A stretch of 64,000 bases of DNA, taken from the NCBI GenBank assembly GCA_963724705.1, contig CAVRVS010000004.1:744001-808000 (forward strand), read 5' to 3'. The first letter of the stretch is position 1, and every line of letters begins with the position of its first letter. Positions 29,784 through 40,026 of this stretch are shown one piece after another. The notes under the pieces are model-generated. The model saw only the letters and a list, made by a program, of their open reading frames with translations, was not told where the DNA came from and did not search any database. The position numbers and the translations under genes are program-made. This DNA is from DASQPR01 sp963724705 (GTDB taxonomy: Bacteria; Actinomycetota; Actinomycetes; Mycobacteriales; Micromonosporaceae).

Positions 29784-30414
29784 GCGGCGCGCCGGTCGCG
29801 CCTCTTCTTGGCGGGCGCACCAGTCGCGGTCCGGCCGGGTTGAAACGTGATGGTCATCGGCCGTCCGGGGGCGCGATGTCATTCGATGACCGTCACTACA
29901 CGTCGTAGGGTCGCTCGGATGCTACTGCCGTTGTCGACTAAGCGTTTCGTCTCGCGCTGATCATCGTCGACACCCGACACCCTCGGATATGCGCCCGCGA
30001 TCGGTCGATTTCCGCGTTTCCATCGGTTGCCAATGCGGTGGCCACTAAAGTCGGGGTCTGTGCGGCTTCTGTGAGGTTTACGTCGACAGTGCGCTGAACG
30101 TCTGACCCTCACGATTGGCTGCCGGCGGCGCGCAGTCGGGGCGAGGTGGGTGAAGCCCGGCTCTACATCTCGGTGCCGGGTCGAAACAGGTCGTATCCGT
30201 CGCACGCGAATGAGAAAGCGTTAAGGTCGATCTGCCGCCCTTCTCGCGAGGCGCTTGTGGTGCCTTCGCCCACGCCGTCAGCGACCCAAGGGAACGCAGC
30301 CCCATGATGCGGCAATCGCTCGTCGCACAGTCAAGGAGGCGACCAAGCACGGGCTGTTTCTCGAAACGGCGCCCACGTGTCCACCTTTCCTTCCGCTGGG
30401 AGGCATGAACAATC
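29784..30414 (+). other. 631-base gap before the NRPS genes, no gene seen
   Basis: It probably holds the promoter and 5' leader of the biosynthetic operon. I see no convincing open frame, terminator hairpin or recognisable operator. Several stretches are less GC-rich than the neighbouring genes, for example around 29930-30080. Confidence 0.5.
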
Positions 30415-33038
30415 GTGGTGGAAAATACTGTCGATGTCTTGACGGCCGATTCGGCTGATTCGTCAACCAACCAGATCTCCTACGCCGGTCACGTGACCGG
30501 CACCGAGAAGATTCTCGCCGAGGTGCTGGCTGACGTCGTCGACGTCGAACAGGTGTCGGTCGATAGTCATTTCTTTGATGACCTGGGTGCTAACTCGTTG
30601 GTGATGGCCCATTTCTGCGCGCGCGTCCGGAAGCGGGCCGACCTGCCGTCGGTGTCGATGAAGGACATCTATCGGCATCCGACGATCAAGAGCCTGGCCC
30701 GAGAGCTCGGTGAAACAACCTCCACCACAATCGAATCACCGGCTCCGGCGCCGGTCGAGGAGTTGAGCACGGTCCAGTACACCGCAGTACTTGCTCTGCG
30801 GAGCGCTGCAGCTGCTGATCTTCTTTGGCTACTCCGTCGTTGTCGCGCTGGTCGTCACCCTGGGCTACGAGTGGATTTCCGCCGGGACCGGTTTGATCGA
30901 CTACTACGTGCGGTCGGTCCTGTTCGGTGGCGCGGCCTTCTGCGGCCTGAGCATCCTCCCGATCCTCGTGAAATGGGTGCTCATCGGTCGGTGGAAGCCC
31001 CGGCAGCTCCGCGTCTGGAGCCTGGCGTACGTCCGCTTCTGGATCGTCAAAACGCTTGTCCAGCGGAACCTACTCGTCCTGTTGTTCGTCGGTTCGCCGC
31101 TCTACTCGCTTTATTTGCGGGCGCTCGGCGCGAAAGTCGGACGCGGCGTGGCGATCTTCTCTCGGACAGTGCCCGTCTGCACGGACCTGCTCACCATCGG
31201 CGACGGCACCGTCATTCGCAAGGACTCGCACCTCACGTGCTATCGAGCGGATTCCGGCCGGATTCAAACCGGGACGGTGACGCTCGGAAGGGACGTGTTC
31301 GTCGGCGAGCACACGGTAATCGACATCGGGACCCGTATGGGCGACCGTGCCGTACTCGGCCATACTTCATCACTACACACCGGTCAGGCCGTACCCGACG
31401 GCGAACGCTGGCACGGATCCCCGGCGCAACCAACCGACGTGGACTACCGGACGGTCGAGGCCACCGAATGCGGCACGCTGCGCAGGGTCGGGTACTCGGT
31501 CCTGCAGGTGCTGAACCTGCTTTTCGTCTTTCTGCCGCTGGCATTCGGCGGTATTGACATCGTCCTGCGTGAAATTCCGCGGCTGGCGGCGCTGGAATCA
31601 GGACCTCACGTGCTCGGGAGCTGGACGTTTTATTTCGGTCGCCCTGCTCGTCTCCTTCGCGATGTTCTTCGGGGGGATGCTTTTCGGCCTTCTGATCGTG
31701 GCGACCGTCCCTCGCTTACTCAATCTCGCGATCAAACCCGACAAGATCTATCCGTTGTACGGCATCCACTATTCGGTACAGCGAGCAATCGTCGGCCTGA
31801 CCAACAACAGGGTTTTCAAGACCCTGTTCGGCGACAGCTCCAGCATCGTCCACTATCTTGCGCTACCTCGGATATCGCTTACCCGACGTCGAGCAGACGG
31901 GGTCGAACTTCGGTACGCAGCTCAAGCATGAGAACCCGTACCTGAGCTCAGTCGGTCGCGGAACGATGGTCGCGGACGGTCTGTCGATCATCAACGCCGA
32001 CTACTCCAGCACGCTCCTTTCGGGTGTCCGCGGCGTCGATCGGACCGCGCAACTTCCTGGGGAACCTACATCGCCTACCCGGCTCAGGGCAAGACCGGCG
32101 ACAACTGCCTCCTCGCGACGAAGGCCATGATCCCGATCGAGGGAGAAATCCGCGACGGTGTCGGACTTCTGGGCTCACCATCCTTCGAGATTCCACGATC
32201 GGTCCAGCGTGACACCAGGTTCGACCCCCTGCGTACGGGTGACGAGCTGCGCCGCCGCCTCAAGGCCAAGAACAGGCACAACGCCGTCACCGCGACGATG
32301 TACCTGCTGTCCAGGTGGATCTACGTATTCGCGCTTACGCTGCTCGCGTGGACGACCGCGCGCCTGTACGGCCCGGCCGGTACGGGAGCGATCGCGGTAG
32401 CCTCCGTCGCGAGTCTCGTGTTCACGGCCGCCTATTTCGTGGCGGTGGAGCGTGCCGTCCAAATATTCCTTCCGTTGCGGCCGCTCTACTGCTCGATCTA
32501 TGATCGCCGATTCTGGCGACACGAACGCTTCTGGAAGGGCGCCGCGGCAACGGCGTACCTGAGCTTCTTCAACGGCACGCCGTTCAAGAACGTGGTCTGG
32601 CGGCTGTTAGGTGTACGGATCGGCCGCCGGGTCTTCGACGATGGCTGCTCGATTCCCGAGAAGACGCTCGTCATGATCGGCAACGACACCACGCTCAATC
32701 TCGGCTCGACCATTCAGTGCCACTCCCAGGAAGACGGCGCCTTCAAATCCGATCGCATCACGATCGGTGCTGGCTGCACGGTTGGGATCGGTGCCTGGGT
32801 CCATTACGGCGTGACCATGGGCGACGGCGCGGTACTCGCTCCCGACGCGTTCCTCATGAAAGGCGAGGATGTTCCACCGCATGCACGGTGGGCCGGGAAT
32901 CCAGCCAGAAATCTTCGTGATGACCGGGTCGCCGCCTCGCAGATCTGTGGCGGCGCCAACGACATCGGCGGCGAAGCGGTTGGCGCGGCCAATAGCCCGG
33001 TAGCGGCGGTGGCTGGGGGGACACGATGGGACGGCTAG
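30415..33038 (+). CDS. Pls/PosA-like membrane NRPS terminal protein with carrier domain (frame breaks)
   Basis: About 875 residues. Residues 25-105 are a carrier (T) domain: ILAEVLADVVDVEQVSVDSHFFDDLGANSL, with the phosphopantetheine Ser in GANSL. Behind it come pairs of membrane helices alternating with soluble left-handed beta-helix domains: IGDGTVIRKDSHLTCY, VFVGEHTVIDIGTRMGD, then MIGNDTTLNLGSTIQCH, ITIGAGCTVGIGAWVHYG and WAGNPARNL. This is the Pls/PosA C-terminal region (TIGR02353 type), which in epsilon-poly-lysine synthetase catalyses repeated peptide bond formation. Here no adenylation domain is attached. Single-base frame changes occur near 30785, 31620, 31858 and 32060. GTG 30415 follows GGGAGG. 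It overlaps the next ATG by 13 bases. Confidence 0.85.
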
Positions 33039-36000
33039 CGACGGGCGATCGGGAATACTGGCGCAATGCGTTCACCGCCGGCGGGCCGACCGCCATCCCG
33101 CGGTGGACGCTCGAACCGGTGCCCGGCGTCGGCGAGTACGAAGCGACGATTCCCCGGGACCGCGTGGCGGCGCTACGCCGGCTGGCGGACGAACTGGGTG
33201 TTCCACTTGGCTCGGTGCTGCTGGCCGCACACGGCCGGGTACTGGCCGCGTTGTCGGGCGAACGCGAGATCACTACCGGCTACGTTGTTGCCGACCGCGG
33301 CCAACCATGGCCGTGCGTGCTTTCGACCGAGCCCGACTCGTGGCGGACGTTGCTGAAGGAAACCTATCGAGCCGAATCAGAATTGTTGGCGCACAAGGAC
33401 TTTCCGGTCGACGACCTCAGGCGCCAGCTGGGCCTCGCCGAACCGCCGTTCGAGACCGTATTCGATCCGACGGACGCCGGCGTCGAGCTAGCGGATGACA
33501 CCGTGCTGTCGGTGTCTATCTCGCCACGTGCCGGCGATCTCCGGCTGCGACTGCGATACCGGACCGACGCGCTCGACGCGGACTGCGCTGTCAGGATCGC
33601 CGACTATCACCTCACCGCGTTGGCGTTGATCGCGGCCGATCCGGACGCCGGCCACGGTCTGCAGTCGCTGTTGTCCGCCGAAGAGTTGGACGTACAGCTC
33701 CGTGGACTCGCCGGGCCAGCAGCGCGAGCTTCCGGACCGCCGTTTCCACGAACTGTTCGAAGAACGAGTTCGCCTTCACCCGGACGCCATCGCGGCGGTC
33801 CAGGGGGACCGGCAGCTGACGTACAACGAGCTCAACAGTCGCGCCAACCGTCTGGCGCGATCCCTTCTGGCGCGAGGACTCGAACCCGAGGGCGTCGTGG
33901 CGGTGGTGACCGAACGCAATCTGGACTGGATGGCCGCTGTCCTCGCGGTCTTCAAGGCCGGCGGCGCCTACCTGCCGATCGAGCCGCACTTCCCGGCCGA
34001 CCGCATCGCGACCACGCTATCGCGCGCGGACTGCCGCCTGGCGCTGACCGAACCAGCCAGTGCGGCCACGCTCGGGCAGGCGGTCAAGTCCCTCACCGGA
34101 GTCCAAACGATCTTCGTCGAGGCCGACTACGACGAGGATCTCGCCGACGACGACCTGGGCGTCGACGTCGCCGCGGATCAGCTTGCGTACATCTACTTCA
34201 CCTCGGGCTCGACCGGTGAGCCCAAGGGTGCGATGTGCGAACACGCCGGCATGCTCAACCACCTATTCGCCAAGATCGACGATCTCGAGATCGACGAGCG
34301 GTCGGTGGTCGCACAGACCGCGCCGCAGTGCTTCGACATCTCGCTGTGGCAACTGGTCTCCGCACTCGTGGTCGGCGGGCGAACGCTGATCGTCGAGCAG
34401 GACGTGATCCTCGACGTTCGACGCTTCGTCGACAAGATCGTGGACGGCCGCGTTGCCGTGCTGCAGGTCGTGCCGTCGTACCTCGAAGTCGTACTGTCCT
34501 ATCTGGAGCAGCATCCCCGCGAACTGCCCGACCTGCGATGCGTGTCGGTCACCGGCGAGGCGCTGAAGACGGAGCTCACGCAACGCTGGTTCGCGGCCAA
34601 ACCCACGATCAAGCTGGTCAATGCGTACGGGTTGACCGAGACTTCGGACGACACAAACCACGAGGTCATGGTTCGGCCGCCGACCGGCCCGCGGGTCCCA
34701 CTCGGTCGCCCCGTCAACAACGTGCACATTTACGTCGTCGACGACGGTCTGTCACCCGTGCCGCTCGGCGCGCCCGGTGCGATCGTCTTCTCCGGGATCT
34801 GCGTCGGCCGCGGTTACGTCAACGACCCCGAGCGTACGCAGCAGGCCTTCATGGCCGATCCGCACCGCGCCGGTCAGCGGCTCTACCGGGGCGGCGACTT
34901 CGGCCGCTGGCGGCCCGACGGCAAGCTGGAGTTCCTCGGCCGCCGCGATACCCAGGTCAAGCTCTATGGCTTCCGGATCGAGATTGGCGAGATCGAGAAC
35001 GCGCTCCTGCGGGTGCCCGGTGTCCGTGACGGCGCCGTGGTCGTCGCCGAGCGGACCGATCAGAGCAAGCACCTGGTGGCCTTCTACGCCGCGGAGCAGC
35101 CACTGCCGGTCGACATCCTGCGGGACCGGCTTGGTGCGTCATTGCCCGAATACATGGTGCCGTCGGCGTTCCAATGGCGGGAAAGTCTTCCGCTGACCGC
35201 GAACAGCAAGATCGATCGGAAGACGCTGACAGCGCTCGCCGGAGAGCTCGACGTCGTTGCGACCGACTACCAAGCGCCGTGTACGCCGACCGAGCAACGG
35301 CTCGCGACCGCGTGGGCAAAGGTGCTCGGGATCCCGGAGGATCAGATCGGCCGGCAGGACCACTTCTTCGACCGCGGCGGTACGTCGCTGTCGGCGGTAA
35401 AGCTCGCGATCACACTGGACCGTGCCGTGTCGCTGACGGACATCACTCGGCACCCGATTCTCGCCGACCTGGCCGGCTTGGTCGATGGCCAGTCCGAGCA
35501 GCGCGCGGGTCGGTTGCAATTACTATCCGTTTCGGATGCTGCACCGACTGGCGCCCTGGTGTGTTTCCCGTACGCCGGCGGCAACGCGGTGAACTACCAG
35601 CCGATGGCGAAGGCTCTGAGCGACAGCGGGCTTGCGGTCTACGCCGTCGAACTGCCCGGGCACGACGTGGCGGCCGAACGCGAGCCGTTCGAACCGATGG
35701 CACAGGTGGTCGAGCAGGTCGTCGAGGAAATGACTCGGCGTGGTCTCGCTCCGGTGCTGCTGTGGGGACAATCGTCGGGCACCGCGCTCGCCGTGGAAGC
35801 GGCCCGGCGGCTGCAGGAGCGTGGAATCGATGTCCAGCGGGTGTTCCTTGCCGCCCAGCTGCTCGGTGACTCTGCCGACCGGCGCGCCGCCATCACCGAG
35901 CTGACCGGCAGCGGTGCGACCGAGATCGCCGCCGCAGCTCCGCGCGGACGGCGGTTACATCGAGACCGGCGAGCGGGATGTGGGTCGTGACGAGCAGATC

Positions 36001-36304
36001 GGTGCCGCCTATCGGCATGACTGCGTGTCCGCTCATCGCTACTTCGCCGACATTTTGGACTCTCCACCGGCGGTCAAGCTGTCCGCGCCGGTCACCGTGG
36101 TTGTCGCCGCTGACGACCCATACACGGCGGAGTTCGCGCACCGGCACGGCGACTGGCACCTTCTCGCCGATCGCCTTGACCTGTACGAGATTCCCGACGG
36201 CGGTCACTACTTCCTGCGTACCCGTCCGAACGAAGCGGCGCGGGCCGTGGCGTGTACCGCCGACGTGTTGGCCTCTCGTGACGAGCGACCGAAAGGAAAC
36301 CTGA
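33026..36304 (+). CDS. NRPS: C-like fragment, adenylation, carrier and thioesterase domains (two frame breaks)
   Basis: About 1,090 residues. Residues 1-225 resemble half a condensation domain and lack HHxxxDG. The adenylation domain follows: LTYNELNSRANRLA, YIYFTSGSTGEPKGA (A3), QCFDISLWQ, NAYGLTETS (A5), LYRGGDFGRW, FLGRRDTQVKLYGFRIE and LTANSKIDRK with the catalytic Lys (A10). A carrier domain (DHFFDRGGTSLSAVKL) and a type II-like thioesterase (FPYAGGNAVNYQPMA, WGQSSGTALA, AADDPYT, GGHYFL) close it. Extra bases near 33715 and 35935 shift the frame; the end at 36304 assumes a last shift. The pocket reads roughly D-I-W-S-V-G-A-D-D-K; the two acidic residues hint at an amino-bearing side chain. 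Likely loads both carriers. Confidence 0.88.
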
Positions 36305-36305
36305 G

Positions 36306-37307
36306 ATGTCGTCCTCTTCCGCAGCCTCACTGCTCGACGCCGATCGGCAACCAGGCAAACCCCCGATGATGCGGGTCGACGTTCCTGGTGACGCGCCGAC
36401 CTGGGCGTCCGAACACCGCGAGGGCTTGCGCGCGCTCGTCGCCGAGCACGGGTCGATTCTGGTGCGCGGTCTCGGGCTGCGCGACGCCGGCGAGGTCGCC
36501 GCGGTCTTCGCTCGCCTGGCCAACGGTCTCATGACGGAGCGGGAGGCCTTCGCTCCCCGGCAGACATACGCCGACGGCGTGTACTCCTCGGCGACGTGGC
36601 CGGCAAACCAGCCGATGTGCATGCACCACGAACTCAGCTACACGCTCGAGTTCCCGGGCCTGATGATGTTCGCGTGCCTCACCCCGCCGACCGAAGGCGG
36701 TGCGACTGCGGTGGCCGACTCTCCGACCGTACTCGACGCGCTGCCGGCCGAATTGACCGAGCGCTTCGAGCGCGAAGGCTGGCTGCTCACCCGCAACTAC
36801 AACGAGGACATCGGAGCCTCGGTCGCCGAGGCGTTCGGCACCGCCGACCCGGATGCTGTCGCCGACTACTGCCGCGCAAACGCGATCGACTTCGAGTGGC
36901 AACCCGACGGCGGACTGCGCACCTGGCAACGGCGCAGCGCCATAGTGCGTCATCCGGTCACCGGCCAGCGCTGCTGGTTCAACCAGATCGCGTTCCTGAA
37001 CGAATGGACGATCGCGCCGGAAATTCGCGAATACCTCGTCGACATGTACGGCGACGACGGCCTGCCATTCAACACCCGGTTCGGCAACGGCGATCCGATT
37101 ACCGAGGACATCGTCGTCCTGCTCAACCAGGTGTACGACGCCCACACGGTGCGCGAACCGTGGCAGTCCGGCGATCTGATGCTGGTCGACAACATCCGTA
37201 CCGCGCACAGCCGGGAGCCGTACGACGGTCCGCGCGAGGTGCTCGTCGGAATGGCCGACGCCGTGCGGCTCGACGACCGTTCCGTCGCGCGCGAGGTGGG
37301 GCGATGA
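36306..37307 (+). CDS. TauD/SyrP-type Fe(II)/2-oxoglutarate oxygenase
   Basis: A 333-residue non-heme iron oxygenase. The iron ligands are visible as HxE-like His and Glu in MCMHHELSYTLEFPG (near residue 102) and the distal His in NIRTAHSREPYDGPREV, with the Arg for 2-oxoglutarate. The blocks HGSILVRGLGL and FAPRQTYADGVYSS are typical of the SyrP branch that hydroxylates amino acids tethered to NRPS carriers. A beta-hydroxylation in the peptide product is thus likely but not proven. ATG 36306 lies at the end of the thioesterase and its stop overlaps the next ATG (37304). Frame intact. Confidence 0.9.
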   Translation: MSSSSAASLLDADRQPGKPPMMRVDVPGDAPTWASEHREGLRALVAEHGSILVRGLGLRDAGEVAAVFARLANGLMTEREAFAPRQTYADGVYSSATWPANQPMCMHHELSYTLEFPGLMMFACLTPPTEGGATAVADSPTVLDALPAELTERFEREGWLLTRNYNEDIGASVAEAFGTADPDAVADYCRANAIDFEWQPDGGLRTWQRRSAIVRHPVTGQRCWFNQIAFLNEWTIAPEIREYLVDMYGDDGLPFNTRFGNGDPITEDIVVLLNQVYDAHTVREPWQSGDLMLVDNIRTAHSREPYDGPREVLVGMADAVRLDDRSVAREVGR

Positions 37308-38374
37308 CCGCGACGCGTCAACCCGCCGCGCGGCCGACGACGGCTACGCAAGCATCCGTACCGCCGTTCGCTGTGATCTCGGGCGCGCAGGTCCAGCAGG
37401 CGCTGCAGGAGCGCGAGAAGGAAATCGTTGCGTTGGTCGAGAGCACCTATCGCCTCCACGGCGCGGGCGAATCCGTGAATCCGCCGTCGTACTTCCTGCG
37501 TTTCGACGACCGGCCATCGGCCCGGATCATCGCGCTACCCGCGTCAATCGGTGGGCCGGTAAACGTGGACGGGCTGAAATGGATATCCAGCTTTCCGCAG
37601 AACGTCGCGGCCGGCATGCCACGGGCCTCTGCCGTGCTCATCCTCAACGACCACGACACCGGATACCCATTTGCCTGTCTGGAAAGCTCGATCATCAGCG
37701 CGACCAGGACGGCCGCTTCGGCGACGCTTGCGGCCGACTGGCTCAGCCGAGACCGACGGCGCCCACGCAGTGTCGGGTTCTTCGGCGTGGGCCTGATTGC
37801 CCGTTACATCCACACGTTCCTGGCTCGCACCGGCTGGTCGTTCGACGAGATCGGCGTCCACGACCTTTCCGCCGACAACGCCTCCGGCTTCCGCGGATAT
37901 CTGCAGCGGTCCGACGTCGCCGGCCGGATCACCGTGCACGACCGCCCAGAGCAGCTGATTCGTGCCAGCGACATGGTGGTCTTTGCCACCGTCGCGGGTG
38001 AGCCGCATGTCTCCGATGTGTCGTGGTTCGCGCACAATCCCGTGGTGCTGCACGTGTCGCTCCGCGACCTCGCACCGGAGATCGTCCTAGCTTCGACCAA
38101 CATCCTCGACGACATCGAGCACTGCATGAAGGCCAACACGTCGCCGCACCTCGCGGAACAGCTCACGGGCAACCGCGACTTCCTGAACGGCACGTTGAAC
38201 GACGTGATGGCCGGGCGGACGTTGGTGCCGGCGGATCGACCGGTCGTGTTCTCACCGTTCGGGCTGGGGGTGCTCGATCTCGCCGTCGGCAAGTACGTCT
38301 ACGACGAAGTGACCCGCTCCGGTGAGCTGCGTGTCGTCGACGACTTCTTCCACGACTTACATCGATACGGCTGA
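37304..38374 (+). CDS. sbnB: N-(2-amino-2-carboxyethyl)-L-glutamate dehydrogenase SbnB-like
   Basis: A 356-residue protein of the ornithine cyclodeaminase/mu-crystallin family. SbnB oxidises N-(2-amino-2-carboxyethyl)-L-glutamate with NAD+, releasing 2-oxoglutarate and L-2,3-diaminopropionate. Visible are PPSYFLRFDD, the substrate loop VDGLKWISSFPQN (Lys), SIISATRTAASATLAADWL, the NAD motif VGFFGVGLIARYIH and HVSLRDLAPEIVL. Start ATG 37304 overlaps the oxygenase stop. It is next to its partner SbnA, and the two together define the precursor of this cluster. Confidence 0.93.
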   Translation: MTATRQPAARPTTATQASVPPFAVISGAQVQQALQEREKEIVALVESTYRLHGAGESVNPPSYFLRFDDRPSARIIALPASIGGPVNVDGLKWISSFPQNVAAGMPRASAVLILNDHDTGYPFACLESSIISATRTAASATLAADWLSRDRRRPRSVGFFGVGLIARYIHTFLARTGWSFDEIGVHDLSADNASGFRGYLQRSDVAGRITVHDRPEQLIRASDMVVFATVAGEPHVSDVSWFAHNPVVLHVSLRDLAPEIVLASTNILDDIEHCMKANTSPHLAEQLTGNRDFLNGTLNDVMAGRTLVPADRPVVFSPFGLGVLDLAVGKYVYDEVTRSGELRVVDDFFHDLHRYG

Positions 38375-38410
38375 ACAGCCGCGTGTTTCTGCACAAATGA
38401 GGAGGCGACC

Positions 38411-39397
38411 ATGCCAGTAATTTCCGTTCCTGAGGTCTTCAACGAAGAGGAGCTCTACGTCGACCTTCGTGCGACGTTTGGGCACTCGCTCTATCTGAAG
38501 TGCGAGGGCTTCAACTTCGCTGGGTCGATCAAGCTGAAGGCGGCGGCCGAAATGGTCGAGTCGGCAGAGCGGGACGGAGTCCTCAAGGCGGGCTCGATCC
38601 TCGTCGAGTCCTCGTCGGGAAACCTGGGCGTGGCGCTGAGCATGATCGCGGCGAGCAAGGGATACAAGTTCCTCTGCGTGACCGACTCGCGCTGCAACCT
38701 GTCCACGAGGCGGGCGATGGAGGCGTTGGGCTCTCAGGTGCACATCGTCACCGAACCCGATGCGACCGGCGGCTTCCTCGGCGCGCGGATCGAATACGTC
38801 CGCGCACTGTGCGCCTCGGACGATCGGTACGTGTGCCTCAACCAATACACCAATCCGAACAACTGGAAGGCGCACTATCGAACGACGGCGCCAGCGATCG
38901 CTCGCCAGTTCCCTCGACTGGACGTGTTGTTCGTCGGAGCCGGCACCAGCGGGACTCTGATGGGCTGCGCGCGCTACTTCCGTGGGTGGCACTGGCCGGT
39001 CCGGATCGTCGCGGTCGATAGCGTTGGCTCGGTGACCTTCGGCGGCGCGCCGGGCCGCCGTATGATTCCGGGCCTGGGCACGAGCGTCCGTCCGCCGCTG
39101 CTCGACGAGTCCTATGTGGACGACGTCGTACGTGTCGAGGAGGCGGATACCATCCGCGCCTGCCATCGCCTGGCTCGGAGCGGATTCCTGTTCGGCGGCT
39201 CCACCGGCACGGTGGTCAGCGGCGCCGTTGGCTGGTTGGCCCAGCACGCTGACCGTGAGCTCACCTCGGTGGCCATCGCTCCGGACCTTGGCGAACGCTA
39301 CCTCGACACCGTCTACCAGACCAACTGGCTTCAGGATCTGTACGGTGAGGACGTGCTGAGCTCCGAGGAGCTGGCGGTCGGTTCCCGATCGGCCTGA
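38411..39397 (+). CDS. sbnA: 2,3-diaminopropionate biosynthesis protein SbnA-like
   Basis: A 328-residue PLP enzyme of the cysteine synthase fold. SbnA joins O-phospho-L-serine and L-glutamate to make N-(2-amino-2-carboxyethyl)-L-glutamate, the substrate of SbnB. The PLP Lys is in FAGSIKLKAA (near residue 40); phosphate and substrate loops are SSSGNLGVALSM and GAGTSGTLMG; the C-terminal FGGSTGTVVSGA is also conserved. ATG 38411 follows AGGAGGCG. Last gene of the cluster; no clear terminator was seen behind it. Confidence 0.93.
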   Translation: MPVISVPEVFNEEELYVDLRATFGHSLYLKCEGFNFAGSIKLKAAAEMVESAERDGVLKAGSILVESSSGNLGVALSMIAASKGYKFLCVTDSRCNLSTRRAMEALGSQVHIVTEPDATGGFLGARIEYVRALCASDDRYVCLNQYTNPNNWKAHYRTTAPAIARQFPRLDVLFVGAGTSGTLMGCARYFRGWHWPVRIVAVDSVGSVTFGGAPGRRMIPGLGTSVRPPLLDESYVDDVVRVEEADTIRACHRLARSGFLFGGSTGTVVSGAVGWLAQHADRELTSVAIAPDLGERYLDTVYQTNWLQDLYGEDVLSSEELAVGSRSA

Positions 39398-39435
39398 CCG
39401 GCATCTACGGCGGCAGCACTAATCGGGCAACTCCG

Positions 39436-39783
39436 TCAGCTGAGGCGGCGGACCGCCTCGTCGAGGCGGGCCGCCCAGCCGGCGACGCCTGGGCCGTCCG
39501 GGTCGGCGGCCACCTCGAACAGGCCCTGACGCACCCCCTCCGGCCACGCGTCGGTAAGCCCGTCGACCGAACCGTAGGCGGCTAGCGTCTCGTCCCAGCG
39601 GGCAGGCTCGACCGACGACACCATGTACCAGGCCAGGTCGTCGGCCGGACGGCCGACGGTGACGTCCTCCCAGTCGAGCAGCGCGATCTCGCCGTCCGGC
39701 GAGGTTCGGGCGTTCTGATCGGAGGCGTCGCCGTGGCACAGCGTCACCGGGCCATCGCTCACGCCCTGCCTCGCCGACGACAC
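39436..39783 (-). pseudogene. Aminoglycoside-phosphotransferase-like fragment, N-lobe missing
   Basis: 115 residues matching the C-terminal lobe of APH/choline kinase-like proteins: the catalytic loop LCHGDASDQNARTSPDGE, the metal-binding LLDWEDVTVGRPADDLAW. Family members have about 250-300 residues; the ATP-binding N-lobe is absent and the upstream 80 bases do not encode it in any frame I can read. It is therefore probably a remnant. Substrate unknown. Confidence 0.65.
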
Positions 39784-39865
39784 CAGGCCGAAGCCGTACC
39801 GGTCGGCGGAGGCCTCAGTCGGATGGGCATGCGAGGCCCGCCGCCGACAGGCTCAAGAACCGTCT

Positions 39866-39897
39866 CTTAGACGACGCTAAGAAACGGACGCGATAGT
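39866..39897 (+). promoter_or_regulatory. CTTAG-N6-CTAAG palindrome and -10-like element, copy A
   Basis: CTTAG (39866-39870), six bases, CTAAG (39877-39881), then GATAGT at 39892-39897, which fits a -10 element. A near-identical arrangement occurs at 40805-40836; from CTAAG onward the two copies agree at 18 of 23 positions. Probably an operator overlapping the -35 region of the membrane gene at 40027. Confidence 0.6.
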
Positions 39898-40026
39898 GGA
39901 CCCATGGCGATGTCGGCATCGCCATGCTGCCGACAACCCAGATGATTGGCCGGCCCGTCCTTACTGGGGTGGTCGCGTCGCGGGTCCCCGCCGCGACTGG
40001 CGAAGGACATCAATCGGAGGGGATCG

